A DNA stretch of 64,000 nucleotides from Candidatus Palauibacter rhopaloidicola (GTDB lineage Bacteria; Gemmatimonadota; Gemmatimonadetes; Palauibacterales; Palauibacteraceae): positions 148,359-212,358 of the forward strand of contig JAPPGH010000054.1 of assembly GCA_026914155.1 (NCBI GenBank). Direction: 5' to 3'. Shown piece by piece: positions 7,820 through 16,312 of this stretch. The translations under genes and the position numbers were made by a program. Below the pieces are notes generated by a model that saw only the letters and a list, made by a program, of their open reading frames with translations, did not search any database and had not been told where the DNA came from. The first letter of the stretch is position 1, and every line of letters begins with the position of its first letter.

Positions 7820-10234
7820 CTATGCTCCCGCCGCTGCGAGTCCCTCCAGCACGCGCTCGGGGCGCAGCGGGATGCGGCGCATACGCACGCCGGTCGCGTC
7901 GTGGATCGCGTTGGCGACGGCGGCCGGGACCGTGCGGTGCGATGGTTCGCCCGCCCCGTAGTGCGGGAGGTCCGGCCGGTCGGGATTCGGGTCTCCGTTC
8001 ACGATCACGACATCGATCCGCTCGGGCGCGTCCCGGTGCGTCAGCGTCGGGTGCGTGCGCCAGTCGACGCTGGTCACCCTCTCCCCATCGAACTGCACCT
8101 CCTCGAACAGGGTCCGGCTGATCCCGTGCAGGAGATTCCCCTGGATCGTGTTCTCGAGGCCGTCGGGGTTGATCACGAGGCCGCAGTCGTGCGCGCAGAC
8201 CATCCGCTTGACCCACACGCGCCCGCTCTCGCGGTCGACTTCGACCTCGGCGATCGTGGCGACTGCCGTCTGAATGCGGTACGCGTACGAGATCCCCCGC
8301 CCGGTGAGGATGCGTCCGTCACCCGGCTCCCGGGGCGAGGGCCGCGGCTCCCAGCCGAACGCCTCGGCCGCCGCCTCGACGACGGCGATGGAGCGGGCCC
8401 GGCGGAACGTCGCGTCATCCTCCGTCGTCCCGCGCAGGAGACGAAGACGGAAGTCGACCGGGTCCGCGTTCGCGGCTGCCGCCATCTCGTCGATGAACGA
8501 TTCCCCGGCGAAGGTCGTCTGCGGGCCGTTGGGGTCGCGCAGGTTCCCCGTGCGGAGCGGCGTCTCGAAGGCGAGCGGGAAACGGACCGCCCGCGTCTCC
8601 TCCCGCCGGTTCGGGATGTGGTACATCTCGTCCGGACCCCGGCCGCCGCCGGGAGACGGCCGCTCGGGCCGGATCCCCATGAGCTGGGCGATGAGCACGG
8701 TGTCCGCCTGGTTGTATCCGACGTGCGCGTAGTTCGCGATCCGCGCCCGGTAGTCGAGCGCGACCACGTCGCCGGCGTCGTCCAGTCCCCCGCGCAGGTC
8801 GATGGCGAAGGCGGGGCCCTTCGTATCCCACGCCGTCTCCTCGTGCCGCATCCACTGCACCCGGACGGGGCGGCCCAGTTCCCGCGCCAGGTACGCCGCC
8901 TCGAAGCCCGCGTCGTCGGCCGCCGTGCGGCCGTAGAGCTGCGGACCCTCCATCCAGATCACCCGCACCCGCTCCGGCGGCATGCCGAGGAACTCCGCGA
9001 TCCCGGTGCGGTGGCTGTAGGGCTTCATGTCGTTCGTGTAGACCGTCATCTGCCCGTCCGACGGGTCGGCCACGGCGTGGGCGGGCCCGATCGCCGTATG
9101 TCCCTGGAAGGGGATGTCGTAGGCGGCCTCGACGACCGTCGCCGCGCCGGCCAGCGCCGCGTCGGGATTCCCCTCCACGCGGGGACGGGGAGATGTCCCG
9201 GTCTCCGCGCCGACCGGGGTCGCGCCCCGCATGTAGTCGAAGAGGTCCTCGGAGGAGGGGAAGGGCGCTGTTTCCGGCTTCTCCCACTCAAGGGCGAGGC
9301 TCTCCGCCGCCTGGATCGCCTGTTCCTCCCGCTCGCAGACGACCGCGACGTAGTTCCCCTCCCGGAAGACGCGGATGAAGCCGGGCATGTCGCGGACGGA
9401 GGATTCGTCGATGGAGACGAGCCGCGCGCCGGCGAAGGGCGGCCGCACGTTCCGCGCGTGGACCATGCCGGGGAGTTGCACGTCGACCGCCCACTCGAGC
9501 GACCCGTCGACCTTCCCGGGGATGTCGTACCGGGGGACGGACCGGCCGACGATCTTCATCTCCTGGACCGGCTTCACGGCCGCGAGGCCGGTGGTCTCGT
9601 TGACGTTCCGTCCCGTGAGGGCGACGTCGAAGCGCCTTCCGCCGATCAGATCGCCGTACGTGGCCGCGCGCGTGGGATCGGCGGCCACAGAGATGACGCC
9701 TTCGCTGACGGTGAGTTCGTCGGCGGGAACCTCGAAGCGCTCCGAGGCCAGTTCCAGCAGGACGCGCCGCGCTTCCGCCGCGACCCGCCGCGCCGGTAGC
9801 GCGTCACGTTCGATGGCATCGGAACCGCCCGACCCGCCCTGGTCCACCGTCATGTCCGTGCGGCCCATGACGAGCGTGGCCCGGTCGTAGGCGAGGTCGA
9901 GTTCGTCGCACATCATCTGCCGCATGGCGGTCCCGGTCCCCTGCCCGCCATCGGTCTTGCCGACGTAGAAGGTGGCCGTGCCGTCCCCGTGCACGACGAG
10001 CCACGAGTCGAGTTGGAGATAGTCGGGATCCGGATACGGGTTCGCCTCGCCGGGGTCGCCGGAGCCGTTCCGGCCGGGCCCCGCCACGCCGATGCCGCCG
10101 CCGCTGAAGCCCACGCTGCTGAAGCCGAGGACGAACAGCCCCGAGGTCTTCAGGAAGTCCCGCCGGGACGTGCTTCCCTCCCAAGGGGCGAGGGCCTCGT
10201 CGACCCCGGCAGGGAACTCCGTGGCGCGCCTCAC
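7820..10234 (-). CDS. Molybdenum hydroxylase large subunit (xanthine dehydrogenase family, IorB-like), Tat-exported
   Basis: 804 residues. An N-terminal twin-arginine motif (SRRDFLKTSGLFVLGF, residues about 22-37) predicts export by Tat after cofactor insertion. The body is the molybdopterin-cytosine-dinucleotide binding subunit of the aldehyde/isoquinoline oxidoreductase type, with DGGQGTGTAMRQMM, QLYGRTAADDAG and the C-terminal GAGEPS, whose glutamate corresponds to the catalytic base. It partners the [2Fe-2S] subunit directly upstream, which overlaps it as GTGA; the start is GTG at 10234. Enzymes of this type hydroxylate N-heteroaromatics or oxidise aldehydes. Proximity to a tannase-like esterase hints at an aromatic substrate, which is inference. 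Confidence 0.92.
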   Translation of the reverse strand: MRRATEFPAGVDEALAPWEGSTSRRDFLKTSGLFVLGFSSVGFSGGGIGVAGPGRNGSGDPGEANPYPDPDYLQLDSWLVVHGDGTATFYVGKTDGGQGTGTAMRQMMCDELDLAYDRATLVMGRTDMTVDQGGSGGSDAIERDALPARRVAAEARRVLLELASERFEVPADELTVSEGVISVAADPTRAATYGDLIGGRRFDVALTGRNVNETTGLAAVKPVQEMKIVGRSVPRYDIPGKVDGSLEWAVDVQLPGMVHARNVRPPFAGARLVSIDESSVRDMPGFIRVFREGNYVAVVCEREEQAIQAAESLALEWEKPETAPFPSSEDLFDYMRGATPVGAETGTSPRPRVEGNPDAALAGAATVVEAAYDIPFQGHTAIGPAHAVADPSDGQMTVYTNDMKPYSHRTGIAEFLGMPPERVRVIWMEGPQLYGRTAADDAGFEAAYLARELGRPVRVQWMRHEETAWDTKGPAFAIDLRGGLDDAGDVVALDYRARIANYAHVGYNQADTVLIAQLMGIRPERPSPGGGRGPDEMYHIPNRREETRAVRFPLAFETPLRTGNLRDPNGPQTTFAGESFIDEMAAAANADPVDFRLRLLRGTTEDDATFRRARSIAVVEAAAEAFGWEPRPSPREPGDGRILTGRGISYAYRIQTAVATIAEVEVDRESGRVWVKRMVCAHDCGLVINPDGLENTIQGNLLHGISRTLFEEVQFDGERVTSVDWRTHPTLTHRDAPERIDVVIVNGDPNPDRPDLPHYGAGEPSHRTVPAAVANAIHDATGVRMRRIPLRPERVLEGLAAAGA

Positions 10235-10749
10235 GGTCCCACCTCCCCGACGGCCCCCGCAGGCTCATTCACGCCGTCGGCCCCACCGCCCCCGTTCGCC
10301 ATCGCCTCCGCGGCGCGCTTCACGGCGGACTGGATGCGGTAGTACGTCATGCAGCGGCAGAGGGCGCCGTTCATCCCCTGCCGGATCTCCTCGTCGCTCG
10401 GGTCCGGGTTGCGGTCGAGGAGCGCCTTGGCCGTGAGGATCTGGCCGTTCTGGCAGTACCCGCACTGCGGCACCTGCTCGTCGATCCACGCCTGCTGCAC
10501 GGGATCGAGTTCGTCGCCCGCGGACAGCCCCTCGAGCGTGACGATCTCGCCCTCCGCCCGGGACACCGGTCGCATGCACGAGCGGATGGCGCGGCCGTCC
10601 AGGAGGACCGTGCACGTGCCGCATTGGCCGAGGCCACAGCCGAACCGGGGCCCGCGGAGGCCGAGATCGTTCCGGAGGACGTAGAGGAGCGGGGTCGAGG
10701 GCTCCACCTCCAGCGAGTGCGTCTCGCCGTTCACCCTGAGCGTAATCAC
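10231..10749 (-). CDS. (2Fe-2S)-binding small subunit of molybdenum hydroxylase (IorA-like)
   Basis: 172 residues read from the GTG at 10749, which overlaps the tannase stop as GTGA. Residues about 1-75 are a plant-type ferredoxin domain with cysteines in FGCGLGQCGTC and a later RSC; residues about 85-155 are the helical [2Fe-2S] domain with QCGYCQNGQ and ALCRCMTYYRI. These eight cysteines bind the two clusters that carry electrons from the molybdenum centre. No signal peptide is present, so it is probably exported as a passenger with the Tat-bearing large subunit. No FAD subunit gene is adjacent, as expected for the isoquinoline-oxidoreductase type. Confidence 0.93.
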   Translation of the reverse strand: MITLRVNGETHSLEVEPSTPLLYVLRNDLGLRGPRFGCGLGQCGTCTVLLDGRAIRSCMRPVSRAEGEIVTLEGLSAGDELDPVQQAWIDEQVPQCGYCQNGQILTAKALLDRNPDPSDEEIRQGMNGALCRCMTYYRIQSAVKRAAEAMANGGGGADGVNEPAGAVGEVGP

Positions 10750-12281
10750 GGTGCGACGCACTCGAAGCTGTCCTCGCGCCTCGGATCCCCGGTGCCGTTG
10801 TAGGCGGCGTGGGCCGGCCACGGGCACACGGGCCGCTGCATCTCGACGCCGTTCTCGCCCTCGCCGAACTTGGTCGCGACGAGCCGCTCCGGGGCCTCGT
10901 CCTCCTCGACCCACGACTGGATGGCGGCGATCCAATCGACGAAATCGGGACCCGGGCCGCCGGCACAATGCAGGACGCCGGGCAGCATGAACAGCCGCGT
11001 GTAGTCGTCCGCCTCGTCGTCTCCGGCGGCCACGCCCTCGTAGTAGGCGATCGTGCCGCTGGCGGGGATCGCCGAGTCCGACCAGCCGGTCCAGAGGATC
11101 AGCTTCCCGCCCGCCGTCTTGAACCCGCCCAGATCCGTGTCCGTCGCGTTGAGGATCGAGCGGGCGCGGCGCGTGTCCTCCTCCCACGTGAAGTAGTCGC
11201 TGAAGTCGTACGTCGAGTAGTCGAACGCTGGGTCGTCGAAGATGATGTACTTGTACATCTGGGTGCCGAAGGCGTAGTGGAGGTTGGGTCCGCCCGGTCC
11301 GAGTTGCATCTCCCGCCCCGTGACCCAGAGCCTCCATCCCCCTTGTTCGGTCTCGCCTCCGAAGGGGAAGCCGGGGTAGATGTGCCGGTCTCCGGCACGG
11401 GCGCCGCCGTAGATCACCTCCGCGGCGGCCCGCTGTTCGTCGGTCAATCCCTCGATCGCGGCGATGTCGATGTCGCAGGCCATGGGGTTCGTCATGAACC
11501 CGTCCTCCACACCGTCGTTCCCGTCGCAGGCTTCGAGGATCGCGGCTTCGAGGATGGCCGCGGCCTCGTCCGTGATCACCGGGGTCGCGAGGTCGTTCGG
11601 ATCGGGATACAGCGCCTGCTGGGTCTGGAGGAAGAAGGCGCCGAGGCCGGGCCAGTCGTAGGCGGGAGCCCCGGACACGATGCCGTCGAAGTCGTCCGGG
11701 TAGCGCTGCGACGACATCATCGCCTGGCCGCCGCCGCGCGAGCAGCCGATGAAGTAGGAATACTCGATGTCGTGGCCGTAGAAGAGGCGGACGATCGTCT
11801 TCGCCGTCTCCGCCGTCACGTGCACCGCGCGGTGGCCGAAGTTCACCTCGCGGTCGGGCCGGTTCAGCGCCCAGCTTGCGTCGATGCCCGGGCCCTGGTG
11901 TCCCGTGTCCGTCCCCACCGTGGCGAACCCGCGGCTCAGGACCGAGACCGGCCCCGCGAACTGGAGCGCCTGGTTCTGGACGCTCCCCACGAACCCGCCG
12001 CCGCCGCCCATGAGGAAGCGGCCGTTCCAGTCCTCGGCCAGCGGGAGGAGGAGCTCGAAGTGGATCTCCTCGTCGATCGTCCCGCGCACGCGGCAGTGCG
12101 CCGGGTCGTTCGCGCCGGCCTCGACCTCCGTCACCTCATCGAGGACGAAGCCGCTCCACGACATGGCGGTCAGTTCGTCGCACGTGAGGGCGGGGACGAG
12201 GTCGACGGCGGGGGCGGGGGCGAAGGCGGTCAGGGTCAGGACGGCGGCGGACGAAACCGCGAGGCGGCGCGTCGGAGTCAT
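10746..12281 (-). CDS. Tannase/feruloyl esterase family alpha/beta hydrolase, secreted
   Basis: 511 residues with a signal peptide (hydrophobic residues 8-24, ending near AFAPAPA). The nucleophile elbow GCSRGGGQAMMSSQRYP is the tannase/feruloyl esterase family serine motif, followed by GIVSGAPAYDWPG; the late ILWTGWSDSAIPASGT and VLHCAGGPGPD supply the acid and histidine region (the CD..C and HC elements of this family). It would cleave galloyl, feruloyl or similar aromatic esters in the periplasm. It is the first gene of a three-gene minus-strand operon with the Mo-hydroxylase subunits, overlapping the iron-sulfur subunit by four bases. Confidence 0.88.
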   Translation of the reverse strand: MTPTRRLAVSSAAVLTLTAFAPAPAVDLVPALTCDELTAMSWSGFVLDEVTEVEAGANDPAHCRVRGTIDEEIHFELLLPLAEDWNGRFLMGGGGGFVGSVQNQALQFAGPVSVLSRGFATVGTDTGHQGPGIDASWALNRPDREVNFGHRAVHVTAETAKTIVRLFYGHDIEYSYFIGCSRGGGQAMMSSQRYPDDFDGIVSGAPAYDWPGLGAFFLQTQQALYPDPNDLATPVITDEAAAILEAAILEACDGNDGVEDGFMTNPMACDIDIAAIEGLTDEQRAAAEVIYGGARAGDRHIYPGFPFGGETEQGGWRLWVTGREMQLGPGGPNLHYAFGTQMYKYIIFDDPAFDYSTYDFSDYFTWEEDTRRARSILNATDTDLGGFKTAGGKLILWTGWSDSAIPASGTIAYYEGVAAGDDEADDYTRLFMLPGVLHCAGGPGPDFVDWIAAIQSWVEEDEAPERLVATKFGEGENGVEMQRPVCPWPAHAAYNGTGDPRREDSFECVAP

Positions 12282-12423
12282 GTGTCTCCCCCGGGTCGGA
12301 GTGTCCCGCGACGAGTGCCTCCGGGCCCGACCCTCGGGTCAGGGCTCGGAGGCGCAACCGAACGGAGTTACGGTGCCGTCGGGGACGCCGGGCCGCAACG
12401 GTCTCCGGCCCCGGGATCGCGGA

Positions 12424-13935
12424 TCAGCGCTGCTTGTCGCGCAAGCGCAGACGGGTGTTATGGGCCTCCATGTGGGTCCGTAGCATCTGCTCCGCCTCCT
12501 CGCGCGTGATCTCGCCTGCCTCGACAGCCGTGTGGAGCCGGCGGACCTCCATGGCGAGCTCTGTGGTGAACTCCTCCAGCTTGGGAGTCAACTCCCCGAT
12601 GCGCTCCATGACGCCTTCAAGGCTCAACCAAAGACCCCTCGGGATCGCCTCTTTCGTGATTTCGCCCGATTGCAGGTGCCCATCGAGCCTCTCGCGCACC
12701 ATTTCGACCTCGCGCTTGGCGCGCTCGAGGCGCTCGACCGTTGCGCGGATTCGCGCCTTGGCTTCCGGGTCCAGCGCGAGCGCCTGGAAGATCCCGTCTT
12801 CGTCTACGTATCCGAAGCCTGCTTCCGGATCGACCGCCCATTTCCCCGTGTGGACCCGGTAGGTTCCATCTTCGTCTACGTACCTGATCTCCGCTTCCAT
12901 ACCGACCGCTGCTTCCCGGCCGGCGGCAGGCCCGGAGCCGCTGGCGCCCTCCACGCTGACGACGCCTTCCGAACCGACAACTCCCTCCAGACGCGAGGCG
13001 CGCTCGGGCTCGGTCGGGCTCTGCGGGATCGGGGTGTCGCAGGCCAGGGCGAACAGGCCCAATCCGGCTGCGGCGGTGAGGAGGGACGCCCGGATTCGGG
13101 GCTTCTTCGTCGCGGTCCTGATCATCATGAGTCTCCTTTCGATTACCGGGTGGCCGCCGCGGATAAGGGCTGGCACCGGATCCGGCGTCCGCCGGCACCC
13201 GGCGGCGACCGTCAAGAGAAGGCGCGCGTAGCTTCGCGCGGAGGCGCCGCGGTCCAGCACACGGCGGTCGCAGTCCCCTTCCACGGCGAGCCGGAGCCGG
13301 GCGAGCGACCACCAGACCGCCGGATTCCAGGGCGAGAGCGCCGCGAGCAGAAACCCCGCCGCCAGGAGCACCGGGTCGCGCGCCCGCACGTGCTCCCGTT
13401 CGTGCAGCACGACCATCTCGAGTTCCTTCTCGCCGAGGCCGAAGGCCCACGACGGGAGGACGATGCGGGACCGGATCAGCCCCACGACGGCCGGCCCGAA
13501 CCGCTTCGAGCGCAGCACTTCCTCTCCGCAGGCGTCCCGAGGCTCCCACGTCGCGCGCAGACGCCGCAGCCGGAGGCAGATCAGGGCAAAGAGGAGGACG
13601 ACGAGGATGGATCCCGCGACCCAGAGGGCCCCGAGGGAGTCCTCGATCCCGATTCCCGCTAGAAAGCTCTCCCCCTGCGCGGGAACCGGGGGCGCCGCCG
13701 CTCCGAGCTCGTACAGGGTGCCGACGGGGAGGGCGAAGGGTCCGGGACCGTCCGCGGCTGCCGCGGCCGGAAGGAGCCGGGGAAGAAACGGCGCCAGCGC
13801 GCCGACGCCGAGGGCACCGAGCCAGACCCAGCGGGTCGGCCGCCCGTGGGTCCGGAGACCCCGGTCGAGGCACCACGCGGCTCCGGCGACGAGGACCGCG
13901 ACGATCAGCCCGTACATCATCGTGGCCAGCGTCAT
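12424..13935 (-). CDS. M56 family (BlaR1/MecR1-like) membrane metallopeptidase
   Basis: 503 residues. Membrane segments at about 5-22, 38-58, 105-125 and 205-225 surround a cytoplasmic peptidase domain whose zinc motif HEREH lies in VVLHEREHVRARDP. The family senses a signal in its periplasmic C-terminal region and then inactivates a BlaI-type repressor by proteolysis. Here the C-terminal half has a hydrophobic stretch ending in LFALACD and then a charged, probably helical region (about 380-500) rather than a penicillin-binding sensor domain, so beta-lactams are not necessarily the cue. The ATG at 13935 overlaps the stop of the BlaI-like gene (ATGA). Confidence 0.88.
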   Translation of the reverse strand: MTLATMMYGLIVAVLVAGAAWCLDRGLRTHGRPTRWVWLGALGVGALAPFLPRLLPAAAAADGPGPFALPVGTLYELGAAAPPVPAQGESFLAGIGIEDSLGALWVAGSILVVLLFALICLRLRRLRATWEPRDACGEEVLRSKRFGPAVVGLIRSRIVLPSWAFGLGEKELEMVVLHEREHVRARDPVLLAAGFLLAALSPWNPAVWWSLARLRLAVEGDCDRRVLDRGASARSYARLLLTVAAGCRRTPDPVPALIRGGHPVIERRLMMIRTATKKPRIRASLLTAAAGLGLFALACDTPIPQSPTEPERASRLEGVVGSEGVVSVEGASGSGPAAGREAAVGMEAEIRYVDEDGTYRVHTGKWAVDPEAGFGYVDEDGIFQALALDPEAKARIRATVERLERAKREVEMVRERLDGHLQSGEITKEAIPRGLWLSLEGVMERIGELTPKLEEFTTELAMEVRRLHTAVEAGEITREEAEQMLRTHMEAHNTRLRLRDKQR

Positions 13936-14306
13936 GACTCGCTCTCCTCCAGTTCATCGAGGATCCGCCGCATGCGCTCGAGTTCCTCCGGCGACACTTC
14001 CCGGCCCGAGATGAGCTGGGCGAGGACGAGTTCCGCCGACCCGCCGAAGATCTTGTCCCGTATCCGGGCCAGAGCCGTCTCCCCGGCCGTCTCGGACGCG
14101 ACGAGCGGGAAGTAGCGATACGCCCGGCCCTCCGCCTCGTGCCGGACGGCGCCCTTCTTCTCCAGGATCTGGAGGATCTTGAGAACGGTCGTGTAGCCGA
14201 CCTCGTCCTCGAGCGCGTCCATGACCTCGCTTACGGAGCCGGACCCGCGGCGCCACAGGACGCTCATGATGTCCAGCTCCCGGTCGCTGAATGTCGGATC
14301 CCTCAA
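13932..14306 (-). CDS. BlaI/MecI/CopY family transcriptional repressor
   Basis: 124 residues beginning at a TTG codon (14306), supported by an excellent AGGAGGAGGTG ribosome-binding site 6-7 bases upstream. Residues 1-70 form a winged helix: FSDRELDIMSVLWRRGSGSVSEV and then GYTTVLKILQILEKKGAV are family signatures. The C-terminal helices dimerise. Partner proteolysis by the M56 protein next door would release the operator. Two perfect palindromes flanking the promoter at 14345-14406 are the obvious autoregulatory operators. This pair commonly controls its own operon plus distant genes. Confidence 0.93.
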   Translation of the reverse strand: MRDPTFSDRELDIMSVLWRRGSGSVSEVMDALEDEVGYTTVLKILQILEKKGAVRHEAEGRAYRYFPLVASETAGETALARIRDKIFGGSAELVLAQLISGREVSPEELERMRRILDELEESES

Positions 14307-14344
14307 GGCTTCACCTCCTCCTGGCAACGTCCCCGCCCAAGAAT

Positions 14345-14360
14345 TACGAACATCTTCGTA
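14345..14360. promoter_or_regulatory. Palindromic operator 1 (likely BlaI-like repressor site)
   Basis: TACGAA-CATC-TTCGTA, two perfect 6-base inverted arms around a 4-base centre, placed immediately downstream of the -10 box. It shares the ACGAA/TTCGT arms with operator 2, whose centre is 47 bases away. Confidence 0.7.
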
Positions 14361-14364
14361 CGAA

Positions 14365-14393
14365 AGGATACGTGGTCCGGCCCGCCATGTCAA
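14365..14393 (-). promoter_or_regulatory. Sigma-70-type promoter of the blaI-M56 operon
   Basis: On the minus strand, a perfect TTGACA -35 element (14393 to 14388) is followed after exactly 17 bases by TATCCT (14370 to 14365) as -10. It points toward the TTG start at 14306. The -35 overlaps the upstream palindrome and the start point would fall in the downstream palindrome. Confidence 0.75.
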
Positions 14394-14406
14394 CGAAGAT
14401 CTTCGT
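14393..14406. promoter_or_regulatory. Palindromic operator 2 (likely BlaI-like repressor site)
   Basis: ACGAAGATCTTCGT, a perfect 14-base palindrome adjoining the -35 hexamer. Same half-site as operator 1, so one dimeric repressor could bind both and cover the promoter from either side. Confidence 0.7.
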
Positions 14407-14525
14407 ACGTGCGCCGGCCCTTGTGAATCGGCGCCGGCCGACCGAGCCTCCCGGAACGACTCCTTCCTTCGACAAGAACGCCTCCGACGAGGCTGCATCC
14501 AACGAGGAGCCAACCCGCAGCGGCC

Positions 14526-15842
14526 ATGGACCTGACCCGAGACGAGCGAGCGATCCTCGATGGGAGCCGGGGGGAGATTCCCCGCAAGCTCCTCCTCACC
14601 ATGGTCCGCTTCGGCGAGGCGATGGATGCGGAGCGGCTCGTGCCGGTGGAGGGACCCGGGCACCTCGTGATCCCGGAGTCCAAGCCCGGGGTGGGGGCGC
14701 GGACGGAGTTTCTCGAGTCGCTCGTCGACGCCGGGGTCCGGGCCGCGCTCCCCTTCACGGCCGACCCGGCAACGATCCTCAACGAGACGCTGTCGGATCT
14801 GACGGACGAGCAGCGGGAGCGGCTCGCCCGCGCGTACCCGATGGAGGTGCGCTACCGGGAGGCACTCACGAAGCTGGGGCTGCGCGACGCGGGCGGCCTG
14901 ACCTGCACGCCGTGGTTCGAGGAGGTGGCGAACCGGCCTTCGTACGACCAGATCGTGGCGTGGGCGGAGTCCTCCGCGGTGGTGTACGCGAACTCCGTCA
15001 TCGGCGCGCGCACGCACCGGAACCCCGGGATCATCGATCTCATCTCCAACGTCGTCGGCAAGACGCCGCTCGCCGGCCTGCTGACCGACGAGGGACGGCG
15101 CGCGAGCTGGCTCGTCGAGGTCGAGGCGGCGGGACCGATCAACGGCCAGGTGCTCGGCTATCTGATCGGGCGCGAGGTCGGGGACGGGATCCCGTGGGTG
15201 ACGGGGCTCGCGGACATGCTCGAGGGCGGCGAACACCCGGCGAGCGGGAAGTTCCTGCGCGACTTCGGGACGAACGCCTCCGTGGGGGGCGGGGTCGGCC
15301 TCTTCCACGTGGAGGGCGTCACCGTGGAGGCGAAGCGGTACGGCCGGCGGCTCATCCGCGACGACGCCCACCGGCTGACGATCGACGCGGGGGAGATCGA
15401 GTCGGTCGGGGCGTCGCTGCGGGCGGACCGCCCGGTCGAGGAGCTGCGGCCGAACAAGGTCCTGCTCGGCTGCCCGCACCTCACCTACGACCAGCTCTGC
15501 GCGTGGACCGATGCGGTGGAGAGCGGACTCGCGCGCGCCGGACGCGATCGCCTCGCGGTGGAGACGGTGTTCGTCGCGGCCCCCGACGTGGTGTCCCGCT
15601 TCCGCGCCGAACATCCGGGCTTCGCGGCCCTCGCCCTCGCGGGAGGGCACGTGGGTTCCTTCTGCCTCGAGGCGTTCATGCAGGACCCGATCCTCGCGCC
15701 CGCCTGCGTCGTCACGAACTCGAACAAGCTCCGCTACTACAGCCGCAACGTGTACATGCTCGACGACGAGGCGCTCCTCCGGGTGATGGTGACGGGGGGC
15801 ACGGGAGCCGCTGCCGGGGGCTCCGACGGGGGGCACGCCTGA
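14526..15842 (+). CDS. Aconitase X catalytic (large) subunit
   Basis: 438 residues matching the AcnX catalytic domain: ILNETLSDLTDEQRERL, TCTPWFEEVANRPS, AWAESSAVVYANSVIGARTHRNP and the late LLGCPHLTYDQL and VTNSNKLRYYS lines. Cysteines in TCTPW and GCPH are in positions expected to contribute to metal or cluster binding. In bacteria the two-gene (type II) form is known as cis-3-hydroxy-L-proline dehydratase; archaeal relatives dehydrate phosphomevalonate. The next gene, encoding the swivelling small subunit, overlaps by one base (TGATG). The lack of a proline-racemase-type neighbour leaves the substrate open. Confidence 0.88.
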   Translation: MDLTRDERAILDGSRGEIPRKLLLTMVRFGEAMDAERLVPVEGPGHLVIPESKPGVGARTEFLESLVDAGVRAALPFTADPATILNETLSDLTDEQRERLARAYPMEVRYREALTKLGLRDAGGLTCTPWFEEVANRPSYDQIVAWAESSAVVYANSVIGARTHRNPGIIDLISNVVGKTPLAGLLTDEGRRASWLVEVEAAGPINGQVLGYLIGREVGDGIPWVTGLADMLEGGEHPASGKFLRDFGTNASVGGGVGLFHVEGVTVEAKRYGRRLIRDDAHRLTIDAGEIESVGASLRADRPVEELRPNKVLLGCPHLTYDQLCAWTDAVESGLARAGRDRLAVETVFVAAPDVVSRFRAEHPGFAALALAGGHVGSFCLEAFMQDPILAPACVVTNSNKLRYYSRNVYMLDDEALLRVMVTGGTGAAAGGSDGGHA

Positions 15843-16279
15843 TGCCCCGGCTCCGGGGCCGGGCGGTCATAGGCGGAGAGATCGCGGCGCCCGCCGCCGT
15901 GTCCCGCGTCGGGTTCAACCCCTTCGCGAGCTTCTGCGACCAGTTCGACGGCGGGATCGACACGGCGGTGTGCGGGGATCCGCAGAACACCGAACTCTTC
16001 GGCGCGCCCCTCACCGGGCGGATCGTCCTCGCGCCCTTCTGCGTCGGTTCGACGTCGGCCGGGCCCTGCTGGGAGCGCATCGCGGAACTCGGCCTCGCCC
16101 CCGCCGCACTCCTCCTGCCCGGGGACGTGGATCCGCTCACGGCCGGAGGTCTCATCCTGGCCGATGTCTGGCTCGACACGCCGATCGTGTGCGTGGACCG
16201 GCTGGGGCCCGAACTGCTCGACCGGGTCGAGACCGGCGACGAACTGCGCGTCGGCCGCGACGGCGTGGTGGCCTGGTAG
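15842..16279 (+). CDS. Aconitase X swivel domain (small) subunit, DUF126
   Basis: 145 residues. The opening RGRAVIGGEIAAPAAVSRVGFNPF and later PFCVGSTSAGPC and LADVWLDTPIVCVD are the conserved blocks of the AcnX swivel domain. The serines in GSTSAG and the loop around it close over the active site of the large subunit. It is translationally coupled to the catalytic subunit, so the pair should make a heterodimeric dehydratase in the cytoplasm. Confidence 0.88.
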   Translation: MPRLRGRAVIGGEIAAPAAVSRVGFNPFASFCDQFDGGIDTAVCGDPQNTELFGAPLTGRIVLAPFCVGSTSAGPCWERIAELGLAPAALLLPGDVDPLTAGGLILADVWLDTPIVCVDRLGPELLDRVETGDELRVGRDGVVAW

Positions 16280-16312
16280 CGGTCCGCCCTCAGCCGTCGG
16301 GCGCCCGCCGAG

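Noticed and set aside
7901..9799. 632-codon plus-strand open frame opposite the Mo-hydroxylase gene
   Set aside because: Antisense shadow of a gene with clear family motifs; translation is Arg/Asp/Val-rich without motifs.
10809..12509. 566-codon plus-strand open frame opposite the tannase-like gene
   Set aside because: Antisense shadow; the tannase frame has a signal peptide and nucleophile motif.
13932..15836. A 634-codon minus-strand frame that includes BlaI at its end
   Set aside because: Only the last 124 codons are BlaI; the rest is antisense to AcnX. The TTG start at 14306 with an optimal ribosome-binding site fits the family length.
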